NCBI RefSeq assembly: GCF_003173035.1
Contig: NZ_QGLE01000010.1
Location: 1-64,000, forward strand
Direction: 5' to 3'
Source of the DNA: Zavarzinia aquatilis
GTDB taxonomy: Bacteria; Pseudomonadota; Alphaproteobacteria; Zavarziniales; Zavarziniaceae
DNA: 64,000 bases
Shown here piece after piece: positions 53,597 through 63,303 of the stretch. The number at the start of each line of letters is the position of its first letter. The first letter of the stretch is position 1. The notes under the pieces are model-generated. The model searched no databases and had not been told where the DNA came from. It was given only the letters and a program-made list of their open reading frames with translations. A program made the position numbers and the translations under genes.

Positions 53597-53806
53597 ATGG
53601 CCGACAAAGACGGAAATACCAGGCGTAAAGGCGGGACCAAGGGCGCCCGCGGCAAGGCATCGCCCGAAGGCTGGGTGGAGAATCAGCTCCGCCAGCTCTA
53701 TGACGATGTCGCCGCCGAACCCCTGCCCAAGGACCTGCTCGACCTCCTCGACAGCATCGACCTCGGCGATACGCCGGACGATACCCCTGACGGGGGCAAG
53801 CGTTGA
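53597..53806 (+). CDS. nepR: NepR anti-sigma factor
   Basis: A 69-residue protein. The conserved helix WVENQLRQLYDDVAAEPLPK and LLDLLDSIDLGD match NepR family members, which bind and hold EcfG until phosphorylated PhyR takes NepR away. The N-terminal 25 residues are basic and disordered. The stop overlaps the TTG start of ecfG. Confidence 0.93.
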   Translation: MADKDGNTRRKGGTKGARGKASPEGWVENQLRQLYDDVAAEPLPKDLLDLLDSIDLGDTPDDTPDGGKR

Positions 53807-54414
53807 GCGGCGAGACTCCCGCCGCCGCCGCGGACAAGACGGTGAAATTCGACGTCCGGGCCGAGGTGATCGCGGTCCTGCCCCATTTGCGCGCCTTCGC
53901 CCGCTTCCTGACCGGACACCGCGAACGCGCGGACGATCTGGTGCAGGACGCCGTGGTGCGCGCCCTGACCGCCGCCCATCAGTTCCAGCCCGGCACCAAT
54001 TTCAAGGCCTGGATGTTCACCATCCTGCGCAACCTCTTCTACAACGAGGGGCGCAAGGCGCGGATGAAGACCGACAGTCTCGACGACATGAACGAGGCGC
54101 AGCATTCCATGGGCCCGACCCAGGAATCCGGTCTCGAATTCGACGATTTCCGCCGCGCCTTCTGGCGTCTGACCGAGGAACAGCGCGAAGTGCTGATCCT
54201 CGTCGGTGCCAGCGGCGTTTCCTACGAGGAAGCGGCGGAGATTTGCGGCGTCGCCGTCGGCACGATCAAGAGCCGGGTCTCGCGCGCCCGCAGCCAGCTG
54301 ACCCGCATCCTCTCGGGCACCGAGATGGGCTCGCGGCTCGAGGAGGCGGGGCCGATCCCGGCCGAAATGGCCGCCTTCCTCGCCCTCGGCGGCAGCCCCG
54401 GCAAGCGCAGCTGA
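53803..54414 (+). CDS. ecfG: EcfG-type general stress response sigma factor
   Basis: A 203-residue ECF sigma factor. Region 2 reads LPHLRAFARFLTGHRERADDLVQ and DAVVRALTAAHQF, region 4 EVLILVGASGVSYEEAAEICG and VAVGTIKSRVSRARSQLTRIL. The start is TTG at 53803, coupled to nepR (TTGA). It directs transcription from GGAAC-N17-CGTT promoters; its own operon has such a promoter, implying positive feedback. An intrinsic terminator follows at 54483. Confidence 0.95.
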   Translation: MSGETPAAAADKTVKFDVRAEVIAVLPHLRAFARFLTGHRERADDLVQDAVVRALTAAHQFQPGTNFKAWMFTILRNLFYNEGRKARMKTDSLDDMNEAQHSMGPTQESGLEFDDFRRAFWRLTEEQREVLILVGASGVSYEEAAEICGVAVGTIKSRVSRARSQLTRILSGTEMGSRLEEAGPIPAEMAAFLALGGSPGKRS

Positions 54415-54440
54415 GGCGGCTGCCGCCCCCTCGTCACCAG

Positions 54441-54460
54441 ATCCCGGCCTGCGCCGGGAT
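54441..54460. other. Short palindromic hairpin (ATCCCGGC...GCCGGGAT)
   Basis: ATCCCGGC and GCCGGGAT pair over CTGC, 26 bp after ecfG. It resembles the small extragenic palindromes common in GC-rich alphaproteobacteria; no other copy was checked in this window. Confidence 0.5.
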
Positions 54461-54482
54461 GACGCCTTAATTTACATTCGTC

Positions 54483-54507
54483 GCTCCGGCGAAGGCCGGA
54501 GCCTTTT
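54483..54507 (+). terminator. Terminator of nepR-ecfG
   Basis: GCTCCGGC and GCCGGAGC form an 8-bp stem over GAAG, followed by CTTTTC. It lies 69 bp after ecfG and before the convergent uppP gene. Confidence 0.75.
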
Positions 54508-54539
54508 CGGCGCTGAACCCCGGTTAGCGCCGAGCCCTG

Positions 54540-55343
54540 TCAGCGCAGGGCGAGCCAGACGAGGACGAGCGCCCCGGCCCCGATCCGGTACAAGGCGAAG
54601 GGCGCGAAGCCGTGGCGCTCGATGAAGCCGACCGCGGCCTTGACAACGAGGGCGGCGACGACGAAGGCGATGCCGAAACCGATGGCGATCGCCCCGGCGC
54701 CTTCATGGGTCAGGGTGCCGGCGGTCTTGTAAAGATCGTAGGCCGTCGCCGCGACCATGGTCGGAATCGCCAGGAAGAACGAGAATTCCGCCGCCGCCTT
54801 GCGCCCCAGGCCGAAGCCGAGCCCGCCCATGATGGTCGCGCCCGAACGCGAGACGCCGGGCACCATGGCAAGACACTGGACGACGCCGATGCCGAAGGCG
54901 GTGGCCGGCGCGAGGTCATCGACCGAATGGATGCGCGGGCGATTGAATCGCTTTTCGAGCAGGAGGATCGCGATGCCGCCGACGATCAGCGCGATCGCGA
55001 CCGTCAGCGGGCTTTCCAGCAGCACCTCCTTGATCACCTTGTAGGCCAGCAGCCCGACCACCATGGCCGGCAGGAAGCCGACCAGCAGATTGATCGTGAA
55101 GCGGATCGCCCGGGGATCGCGCGCGACCAGCCCCTGCAGGGTCGAGGTGATGCGCCGGTGATAGACGGTGCAGACGGCGAGAATGGCGCCCAGCTGGATC
55201 GCGATCAGGAAGGCCTGCGGCAGATCGACCCCGAGGGCTTCCTTCAGCACGATCAGATGCCCGGTCGAGGACACGGGCAGGAATTCCGTCAATCCCTCGA
55301 GCGTGCCGATGAGGACGACGGACAGCAGCAGGAACAGATCCAT
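54540..55343 (-). CDS. uppP: Undecaprenyl-diphosphatase
   Basis: A 267-residue integral membrane phosphatase (BacA/UppP) with about eight helices. The motifs EGLTEFLPVSSTGHLIV and PGVSRSGATI are the catalytic loops. It recycles the lipid carrier undecaprenyl phosphate needed for peptidoglycan synthesis and gives bacitracin resistance. It begins 5 bp after corA ends on the same strand, so it is probably co-transcribed with it. Confidence 0.96.
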   Translation of the reverse strand: MDLFLLLSVVLIGTLEGLTEFLPVSSTGHLIVLKEALGVDLPQAFLIAIQLGAILAVCTVYHRRITSTLQGLVARDPRAIRFTINLLVGFLPAMVVGLLAYKVIKEVLLESPLTVAIALIVGGIAILLLEKRFNRPRIHSVDDLAPATAFGIGVVQCLAMVPGVSRSGATIMGGLGFGLGRKAAAEFSFFLAIPTMVAATAYDLYKTAGTLTHEGAGAIAIGFGIAFVVAALVVKAAVGFIERHGFAPFALYRIGAGALVLVWLALR

Positions 55344-55348
55344 GGCGG

Positions 55349-56320
55349 TTACAGCCAGCCTTTGCGCTTGAAATAGAAATAGGGCAGCACCGCCGAGACG
55401 ATCATCAGCACGATCGCCATGGGATAGCCGAAGTCCCAGTGCAATTCCGGCATGACCTCGAAATTCATGCCGTAGATCGAGGCCATCAGGGTCGGCGGCA
55501 GGAACACCGTGGCGCCGACCGAGAGAATCTTGATCACGCGCGTCTGTTCGATGTTGATCATGCCGAGGGTGGCGTCGAGCAGGAAATTCACCTTCTGGGC
55601 GAGGGCCGAGGCATGTTCGGCGATGGAGCGGATGTCGCGCGCCATGGTCTTCAGCCGGGCGCGATAATCCTTCTTCACCTCGGGCGCCAGCACCTGGGTG
55701 AGGAAACTCACCACCCGCTCGATCGAGGCCAGGCTTTCCCGCACCTTGCCGGTCAGGTCGTCGAAACGGCCGAGGGAGCGCAGGGCTTCCTCGAGGTCGA
55801 CGCTGTCACCATCGTTGATCTTGGAGCGGAAGACATTGCGCGACAGCGTGTCCATCTCGGTCGCGACATTCTCGAGAACGTCGGCCGCCCGGTCGATGAT
55901 TGCCTCGATCAGGCCGGCGAGGGCGGTTTCGCCGCTTTCGCATTGGCCGGGCAGTTTCAGCGCCCGCGCCGCGAAGATGGTGAAGGCCAGCGGATCGGAA
56001 TAGCGCAGCGAAACGAGGACGTGATTGGCCATGACGAAGGTGATCGCGCCGGCCTCGGCCAGCGGCGTGTCGGCCTTGGAGACGACGGTCGCGGTCATGA
56101 AACGGGCGCCGTCGACCTCGTAGAGGCGGGACGAGACCTCGATCTCGCGCATTTCCGCCCGGGTCGGCAGGTCGAGGCCGAGCAGGGCCTCGAGCGAATG
56201 CTCCTCGTCGGTCGAGGGCTCCATGATGTCGGCCCAGACCAGCCGCTCGGGCAGGGCGGAGCCGAGCAGCCAGGGCGTGCGCACCAGCTTGCCGTCGAGG
56301 ATATGGTAGAGCGTGACCAT
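55349..56320 (-). CDS. corA: CorA-type magnesium transporter
   Basis: A 323-residue divalent cation channel. The C-terminal two helices with the selectivity loop YGMNFEVMPEL (GMN motif) are present, preceded by the long helical funnel domain (LTGKVRESLASIERVVSFLT). It forms pentamers in the inner membrane and imports Mg2+ (possibly Co2+ or Ni2+). The start at 56320 (MVTLYHILDG) fits the family; a start 10 codons earlier is possible. uppP follows at 5 bp. Confidence 0.93.
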   Translation of the reverse strand: MVTLYHILDGKLVRTPWLLGSALPERLVWADIMEPSTDEEHSLEALLGLDLPTRAEMREIEVSSRLYEVDGARFMTATVVSKADTPLAEAGAITFVMANHVLVSLRYSDPLAFTIFAARALKLPGQCESGETALAGLIEAIIDRAADVLENVATEMDTLSRNVFRSKINDGDSVDLEEALRSLGRFDDLTGKVRESLASIERVVSFLTQVLAPEVKKDYRARLKTMARDIRSIAEHASALAQKVNFLLDATLGMINIEQTRVIKILSVGATVFLPPTLMASIYGMNFEVMPELHWDFGYPMAIVLMIVSAVLPYFYFKRKGWL

Positions 56321-56362
56321 CCCGCCGACCGTCCCTTTCCGGCGTTGCACTTCGGAACCCTT

Positions 56363-58171
56363 CTAGGCCCGGCGACCCCGGCCTGCAAGCCGCGCGATGT
56401 GGCGACCAGCGACGCGCAGACGCTGGCGCGCCCGCGCCACCAGCCGGGCGACGGTCGGCCGCTCCGCCTCGGGCTCCAGCGCGAGGCCGACATGTTCGAC
56501 CGTGCCGTCATCGTCGACGCCCTGCACCACCAGTTCGACCGGACCGTAGGCGAGGCGGTCGCCCGCCACCGGCTTGCCGCCGAAGGCCGCGGCCAGCACG
56601 GCGCCGATGGTCTTGCCCGCATCCTGCGGCCGCACCTCGATGCCGTAGAGCCGGCCGAGATCGTCGATGGCCTGGCGCGCATCGACGGTGAATTCGCCCG
56701 CCTGCACGCTGCCCGCGCCGCGCCGGGGCGCGAACAGCCGGTCGAGGGTATGGATCTGCTCCGGATCGGCGATGATGAGGACATAGTCGCGCGGCGCCAG
56801 ATGATCGACGTCCGAGGTCTCGACCACCGCGCCGCCGCGCAGCACCGAAAGCACGCGCGCCCCCTCCGGCAGGGCAAGGGCGAAGAACGGCCTGTCGAGG
56901 GCGCTGGAGCCGGGCAGCACGGTATAGCCGACGATGTCGCGATGCGCGCCGAGCGGCACGTCGACATCGCGCCGGTCGGCCTGCGCCTTCGACGGCGGCA
57001 GGGCGAGATTGAGGAAGCGGGCGGCCGGCGCCACGGTCCAGCCCTGCAGCATGAGCGAGGTCAGAACGACGACGAAGGCGACGCCGAACAGCGTCTCGCC
57101 CCCCGGCATATGCTCGATGATCGGCGGCAGGGCGAGATAGATCGGCACCGCGCCACGCAGGCCCACCCAGGCCGCGAAAGCCCGCTCGCGCATCGAGAAG
57201 CGGAACGGCCACAGGCACAGGAACACCGCGAGCGGCCGCGCCACGATCATCAGGACGGCGGCGACGCCGAGCGCGGGCAGCAGCACCGGCAACAGCTTGG
57301 TCGGCGTCACCAGAAGGCCGAGGGTAAGCAGCATGGCGATCTGGGCCAGCCAGGCGATCCCGTCGTTGAAGCGCAGGATCAGCTGGCTCGCCCGGTGCCG
57401 TTCGTTGCCGAGGATGAAGCCCGCGACATAGACAGCGAGAAAACCCGAGGTATCGAGCAGCTGCGCCCCGGCGAAAATGGTCAGCGCCGACATGACGACG
57501 AGAATGGGATAGAGCCCGGCCGCGATTTCCAGCCGGTTGACGAGAAAGACCAGCAGCCGACCCCCGGCCCAGCCCGCCAGCGCGCCGCCGCCGATCTGGA
57601 CGAGGAAGGTCAGCGCCCCTTCGCCCAGCGACAGGCCGCCCGCGCCGATCATCTGGATCGCGAGCAGGGTGAGAAAGATCGCCATCGGATCGTTCAGCCC
57701 CGATTCGACTTCGAGGGTGGAGGCGACACGGCGCGCGATGTCGAGTTTCTGCAGGCGCAGGAGAAAGAACACGGCCGCGGCATCGGTCGAGGCGACGATG
57801 GCGCCGATCAGCAGGGCGCCGGCCGGCGGCGTGCCGAACATGGCCCAGGCCGCGAGGCCGACGATCCCCGCCGTCATGGCGACGCCGACCGTGGCGAGCA
57901 CAAGGGAGGGCAGGCCGGCGACCGCGATCGTGCTGCGCTGGGTGCGCAGACCGCCGTCGAACAGGATGACGGCGAGCGAGACCGAACAGACGAAATAGGC
58001 GCCCGAGACATCGTTGTAGCGGATGCCGAGACCGTCTTCGCCCGCCAGCATCCCGAGGCCGAGGAAGACCAGCAGGACCGGCGCGCCCAGACGGGACGAG
58101 ACCCTTCCGGCGACGATGGCGAAGACGCCCATGAGGGCGCCGATAAGGATGATCTGATAGGTGAGACTCAT
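56363..58171 (-). CDS. Potassium/proton antiporter (NhaP2/CvrA-like)
   Basis: A 602-residue CPA1 antiporter. About twelve helices (residues 1-390), with the ion-binding stretch IVASTDAAAVFFLLR (residues about 120-135) and GLNDPMAIFLTLLAIQ, precede a cytoplasmic TrkA-C-like domain (about 410-480) and a CorC/HlyC-like transporter-associated domain at the end. This layout matches NhaP2/CvrA, which export K+ or Na+ in exchange for H+. It ends 42 bp before corA and is likely transcribed separately or with corA-uppP. Confidence 0.93.
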   Translation of the reverse strand: MSLTYQIILIGALMGVFAIVAGRVSSRLGAPVLLVFLGLGMLAGEDGLGIRYNDVSGAYFVCSVSLAVILFDGGLRTQRSTIAVAGLPSLVLATVGVAMTAGIVGLAAWAMFGTPPAGALLIGAIVASTDAAAVFFLLRLQKLDIARRVASTLEVESGLNDPMAIFLTLLAIQMIGAGGLSLGEGALTFLVQIGGGALAGWAGGRLLVFLVNRLEIAAGLYPILVVMSALTIFAGAQLLDTSGFLAVYVAGFILGNERHRASQLILRFNDGIAWLAQIAMLLTLGLLVTPTKLLPVLLPALGVAAVLMIVARPLAVFLCLWPFRFSMRERAFAAWVGLRGAVPIYLALPPIIEHMPGGETLFGVAFVVVLTSLMLQGWTVAPAARFLNLALPPSKAQADRRDVDVPLGAHRDIVGYTVLPGSSALDRPFFALALPEGARVLSVLRGGAVVETSDVDHLAPRDYVLIIADPEQIHTLDRLFAPRRGAGSVQAGEFTVDARQAIDDLGRLYGIEVRPQDAGKTIGAVLAAAFGGKPVAGDRLAYGPVELVVQGVDDDGTVEHVGLALEPEAERPTVARLVARARQRLRVAGRHIARLAGRGRRA

Positions 58172-58242
58172 GTCCTCTCCAGCGGGCTGCCGCTACTTTA
58201 ACGAAGGGCGGCGCCCCCGCCATGGGAGGTCGGGACTTTATT

Positions 58243-59142
58243 TCACGGCAGGAACAATTCCCGGGCCATGCGTGTCTCTTCGACCACAAAGCGGCTGACC
58301 GCGCGAACGCGCGGCAGGTCCTTCAGGTCGGAATGGGTGAGCATGTAGAGGGAACGGGTCAGGTCCACCGCCCCGGGCAGCACGGGGATCAGCGACGGCT
58401 CGGTCACCGCCGCGAAATGGGGCAGCACGCAGAGACCGAAACCCGCCTTCGCCGCCTGCAGCTGGGCGACCAGCCCGGCGCTGCGCAAGGACGCCCGGAT
58501 GCCCGGGTGGATTTCGGCGAGATAGTCGAGCTCGGGCGTGAACAGCAGATCGTCGATATAGCCGATGAAGGTGTGATAGGGCAGATCCTCGACCCCCGCC
58601 GGCGTGCCCCGCTGGCCAAGGTAACCTTCGGCGCCGTAGAGGCCCAGCTTGTAATCGGTCAGCTTGGTCGCGACCAGCCGGCCGGAGCGGGGCGGCGACA
58701 GGCTGATGGCGAGATCGGCCTCGCGCTTGGACAGCGAGAAGACACGCGGCATGGCAATCAGCTGCAATTCGAGCCCGGGGTGCTGCACGACCAGCTTGCC
58801 GAGGCGCCCGGCCAGGAACAGGGTGCCGAAGCCGTCTGGCGCGCCGACCCGGACCGCGCCCGAGATCTGCGCGTCGACCCCCGAGATCTGGTCGAGGGCG
58901 CCAAGGGCCATGGTCTCCATCTGCTCGGCCGCGGCGACCAGGGTGACGCCCCGGTCGGTCAGGTCGTAACCCGTCGGCCCGCGATCGACGAGGCGGGCGC
59001 CCAGGGCCTCTTCCAGAACGCCGATGCGACGGATCACGGTCGAATGATCGACGCCGAGTCGCTTCGCCGCCAGCGAGACCCGCCCGGCCCTGGCGACGGC
59101 GAGGAGATAGCGCAGGTCGTCCCAGTCCAGCCGCCCGGTCAT
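58243..59142 (-). CDS. LysR family transcriptional regulator
   Basis: A 299-residue LysR regulator. The N-terminal HTH (about 1-65) reads DDLRYLLAVARAGRVSLAAK and RLGVDHSTVIRRIGVLEEAL. The C-terminal type 2 periplasmic-binding-like domain senses an effector. It is divergent from mmsA (146 bp apart) and a LysR-like dyad (CATGC CT GCATG, 59163-59174) lies between them, so it probably controls mmsA in response to a catabolite. Confidence 0.92.
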   Translation of the reverse strand: MTGRLDWDDLRYLLAVARAGRVSLAAKRLGVDHSTVIRRIGVLEEALGARLVDRGPTGYDLTDRGVTLVAAAEQMETMALGALDQISGVDAQISGAVRVGAPDGFGTLFLAGRLGKLVVQHPGLELQLIAMPRVFSLSKREADLAISLSPPRSGRLVATKLTDYKLGLYGAEGYLGQRGTPAGVEDLPYHTFIGYIDDLLFTPELDYLAEIHPGIRASLRSAGLVAQLQAAKAGFGLCVLPHFAAVTEPSLIPVLPGAVDLTRSLYMLTHSDLKDLPRVRAVSRFVVEETRMARELFLP

Positions 59143-59162
59143 CGGTACTCCCCGGTCATCGA

Positions 59163-59174
59163 CATGCCTGCATG
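59163..59174. promoter_or_regulatory. Small dyad between LysR gene and mmsA
   Basis: CATGC and GCATG are perfect 5-bp arms over CT, in the divergent intergenic region. It may be part of a LysR site; alone it is too short for confidence. Confidence 0.25.
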
Positions 59175-59288
59175 AAATCGCTCCCCGCCCCTCTGCGTTT
59201 CCGCACAATGATCCTGCGGCAACGCCTGTGGAAGAAAAATGCGGGCTGTGCCAGTTTTCCGGCCGAAGAATTCAACCGGGGAAACGCC

Positions 59289-60788
<1,500 letters not shown>

Positions 60789-60822
60789 GCGCCGCAAGAT
60801 CAAGCGGAGGAGACGCTGCGCG

Positions 60823-60851
60823 CGGTCGGACCCAAAAGGTCCGGCCGTTGT
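60823..60851 (+). terminator. Terminator of mmsA
   Basis: CGGTCGGACC and GGTCCGGCCG pair (one G-U) over CAAAA and are followed by TTGTCGTTT, 34 bp after the mmsA stop. Confidence 0.75.
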
Positions 60852-60867
60852 CGTTTGCGGGGCCGCC

Positions 60868-61704
60868 CTACGGCCGGCCGAACAGGGCGGTGCCGGCGGC
60901 GCGGAAGCTGCGGGCGGCGAGCAGGCGCCGGGCGAGGTCGTGCCAGCCGCGAAGGGCGATGCGGAAGGGATTGCGCGTCGCCTCGCCCGCCGCGGTGCCA
61001 TAGCGCAGGGGCTCGGCCGGCAGGGGTTGATAGGTGCCGAACAGAAGGTCGAAGACGACGGTGACGCCGCCGAAATTGCGGTCGAGACAGATCGCGTTCG
61101 ACGCATGATGGACATGGTGGTTGCGGGGCGTGTTCAACACACGGTCGAGCGGGCCGAGGTCGGGCAGCCAGCTCAGGTGCAGGAACAGCTGATAGAACAG
61201 ATTGGCCGCCAGCATGGCGAGCACGGCGAGCGGCGGAAAGCCGATCAGGACGAGCGGCAGATAGAACAGGAAACCGCCGGTGAGCTGGCCGCCCCAGCCG
61301 AGGCGGAAGGCCGCGAGCAGATTGAGCCGGGTCGAGGAATGATGCACGCCATGGGTCGCCCACAGCAGGCGAAAGCGGTGCATTGCCCGGTGATGCCAAT
61401 AATAGCTGAACTCGACCCCGAGAAAGAGCAGCAGGACGCCGGGCAGATCCATGGCGATCTGTCCGAAGGGCCGGAGCTCTGCCGCCGCGAAGAACAGACC
61501 GGCGACGAGGGGCGCCGCCGCGAGACCGATCAGGCGCTGACCCAGCATGATGACGCCGGTCGCCAGACTCTCGCGCAGGTCATAGGCCGGACGGTGCCGA
61601 AGGGCGCCGAGACCCGCCTCGGCGAGGATGAGGGCGAGCAGGACGGCAGGCCCGATCCAGCGCGGGGCCGCCCCGGCGAACAGTCCATCGGTCAGCCCGT
61701 CCAT
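60868..61704 (-). CDS. Sterol desaturase / fatty acid hydroxylase family membrane protein
   Basis: A 278-residue membrane diiron protein. Histidine clusters are YYWHHRAMHR (HxxMH), WATHGVHHSS (HxxHH) and HHVHHASNAI, the fatty acid hydroxylase superfamily pattern. Members hydroxylate or desaturate sterols, carotenoids or lipids; no assignment of substrate is possible. Four helices frame the motifs. It is convergent with mmsA. The cysteine-rich-repeat gene lies 27 bp upstream on the same strand. Confidence 0.9.
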   Translation of the reverse strand: MDGLTDGLFAGAAPRWIGPAVLLALILAEAGLGALRHRPAYDLRESLATGVIMLGQRLIGLAAAPLVAGLFFAAAELRPFGQIAMDLPGVLLLFLGVEFSYYWHHRAMHRFRLLWATHGVHHSSTRLNLLAAFRLGWGGQLTGGFLFYLPLVLIGFPPLAVLAMLAANLFYQLFLHLSWLPDLGPLDRVLNTPRNHHVHHASNAICLDRNFGGVTVVFDLLFGTYQPLPAEPLRYGTAAGEATRNPFRIALRGWHDLARRLLAARSFRAAGTALFGRP

Positions 61705-61731
61705 GATCGGCCCCCGTCCTCGCGCGCCGGA

Positions 61732-61983
61732 TTACTGCGCCGTGCCGGCGGCACGGGCGGCCTGGGCGTCTTCGATCGCCGACAGGCAGTCCTTGGAGAC
61801 CTGATCCTGCTTTGCCTTCAGACATTGCAGGATGCGGCCGCCGCCCGGCTCGACGTCGGCGCAAAGCGCCTTGGCGTCGGCGGCGCAGGCGGCGCGCAGT
61901 TTCTTGGCCATGCCCTGCTGGGCGAAGGCCGGGCTGGCCGCGGCGAGGATCAGGGCGGCGACGGCGAGGGTGCGGGTGATCAT
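61732..61983 (-). CDS. Small exported cysteine-rich-repeat protein
   Basis: An 83-residue secreted protein. A signal peptide covers residues 1-21 (ITRTLAVAALILAAASPAFA). The mature part has four cysteines in the pattern AACAADAKALCADV, ILQCLKAKQ and SKDCLSAI, resembling the eukaryotic-type cysteine-rich (GLG1-like) repeat known in short bacterial proteins. Its role is unknown. It lies 22 bp after the Gly/Ser-rich protein gene on the same strand, so both may share a transcript. Confidence 0.85.
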   Translation of the reverse strand: MITRTLAVAALILAAASPAFAQQGMAKKLRAACAADAKALCADVEPGGGRILQCLKAKQDQVSKDCLSAIEDAQAARAAGTAQ

Positions 61984-62005
61984 GGCGCTTCTCCGGTCAG
62001 GACGA

Positions 62006-62410
62006 TCAGTTGGCGGGGGTGACGCTGCGGCTCTTGTCCACGGTCACGGTCTGGCCGTTGGGGCCGGTCGCCGTGCCCGAATAGCTGTAGGTGCCCTGAC
62101 CGTCGGTGGTACCGCTGCCCGTATAGCTGCCGCCGCGCCGGCCTTCGCCGCTGCGGTTCACCGAATAGGTGCCGTCGCCATTGTTGCTGACGCTGCCCGA
62201 GCGGCCCCAGCTGTTGCCGGCCCGGCCGACGCCTTCGCGGCTGCGGCTGCAGGTGCCGTTGGCGCAGCCGCTGTCGAGCTGGCGCGAATAGGAATGGCCA
62301 CCGGCGCCGGTGCCGGAGACGGAACGCTGGCGGGCGAGGGCATCGGCCGAGACGGCGGCAAGGGCGAGGCTGGCGGTCAGGGCGGCGAGGGCGAGGCTGC
62401 GCATGGTCAT
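62006..62410 (-). CDS. Exported Gly/Ser-rich protein, unknown
   Basis: A 134-residue secreted protein. The signal peptide (MRSLALAALTASLALAAVSA) is followed by a low-complexity region of Gly, Ser, Asn and Tyr repeats (GDGTYSVNRSGEGRRGGSYT, GQGTYSYSGTATGPNG), rich in TYS and GxG motifs. The mature N terminus has two cysteines (SGCANGTCSR). No family recognised. ATG 62410 has AGGA 8 bp upstream. It is divergent from an OmpR-type regulator; a tandem repeat site lies between. Confidence 0.8.
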   Translation of the reverse strand: MTMRSLALAALTASLALAAVSADALARQRSVSGTGAGGHSYSRQLDSGCANGTCSRSREGVGRAGNSWGRSGSVSNNGDGTYSVNRSGEGRRGGSYTGSGTTDGQGTYSYSGTATGPNGQTVTVDKSRSVTPAN

Positions 62411-62504
62411 GGTGGTGTTCCTCAAGGTTGCGGCAGGTCCATCCCGCCGCCGATGGGATGGATCATGCGGGGCCGACTTTGCCCGGATATTGCCGGCGGG
62501 CGCC

Positions 62505-62524
62505 GATTTGTAACGATTTGTAAC
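62505..62524. promoter_or_regulatory. Perfect 10-bp direct repeat, probable OmpR-type operator
   Basis: GATTTGTAAC occurs twice in a row without a gap, 94 bp upstream of the Gly/Ser-rich gene and 41 bp before the response regulator gene. Head-to-tail half-sites with a period near one helical turn are what OmpR/PhoB-family dimers bind, so autoregulation and control of the divergent secreted-protein genes are likely. Confidence 0.65.
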
Positions 62525-62565
62525 GGGCCTTGGCGCAGGTGCCGGCTTCGATGACAATCCCGGCC

Positions 62566-63303
62566 ATGACCGACAAGACGATCCTTCTCGTCGAGGACGA
62601 CGCCGAAATCCGCGACCTTCTGTCCGCTTTCCTGCGGCGCGAGGGTTTCGCCGTCGAGACGGCGGGGGATTCCCGGGCGATGGATGTCGTGCTGGCCCGC
62701 CTGTCGCCCGACGCCATGGTGCTCGACATCATGCTGCCGGGGGAGGACGGCCTGTCGATCTGCCGGCGCATCGCGCCAAGGGGCGATATTCCGATCATCA
62801 TGCTGACCGCCAAGGGCGACGATATCGACCGGATCGTCGGCCTTGAACTCGGCGCCGACGACTATCTGCCGAAGCCGTTCAACCCGCGCGAATTGCTGGC
62901 GCGCCTCAGGGCCGTGCTGCGCCGGGGCGGACGGCCGGCACCGGCCGCCACCCCCACCCGGCGGCGCCTCCGCGTCGGCAGCCTGACTGTCGACCTGGAT
63001 GGCCGGCTGGTCGAGGACGCGGGGGGCCGGCGCGTCGCCCTGACCTCGGCCGAATTCGACCTGCTGGCCTGTTTCGTCGAACACCCGCGCCGGGTGCTGA
63101 GCCGTGACCAGCTGCTGGACTGGACGCGGGGGCGCAGCGCCGATCCCTTCGACCGCACCATCGACGTCGGCATCTCGCGCCTGCGCCGCAAGCTGGAGGC
63201 CGCGGACGCCGCCGTGCCCGCCCTGATCAACACGGTACGCAACGGCGGTTACATCTTCTCGGGCGATGTGACCGAGGTTCGGTCAGGGGAGGCCCGGCCA
63301 TGA
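62566..63303 (+). CDS. OmpR-family response regulator
   Basis: A 245-residue response regulator. The receiver (about 1-120) has the acidic pair VEDD, phosphoacceptor in MVLDIMLPGEDG and Lys in LPKPFNP. The winged-helix output domain (about 140-240) contains LTSAEFDLLACFVEHPRRVL, RTIDVGISRLRRKLE and INTVRNGGYIFS. ATG 62566 gives the usual start; ATG 62551 is possible. Its stop overlaps the sensor kinase start (ATGA). The direct repeat upstream is a likely binding site. Confidence 0.93.
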   Translation: MTDKTILLVEDDAEIRDLLSAFLRREGFAVETAGDSRAMDVVLARLSPDAMVLDIMLPGEDGLSICRRIAPRGDIPIIMLTAKGDDIDRIVGLELGADDYLPKPFNPRELLARLRAVLRRGGRPAPAATPTRRRLRVGSLTVDLDGRLVEDAGGRRVALTSAEFDLLACFVEHPRRVLSRDQLLDWTRGRSADPFDRTIDVGISRLRRKLEAADAAVPALINTVRNGGYIFSGDVTEVRSGEARP

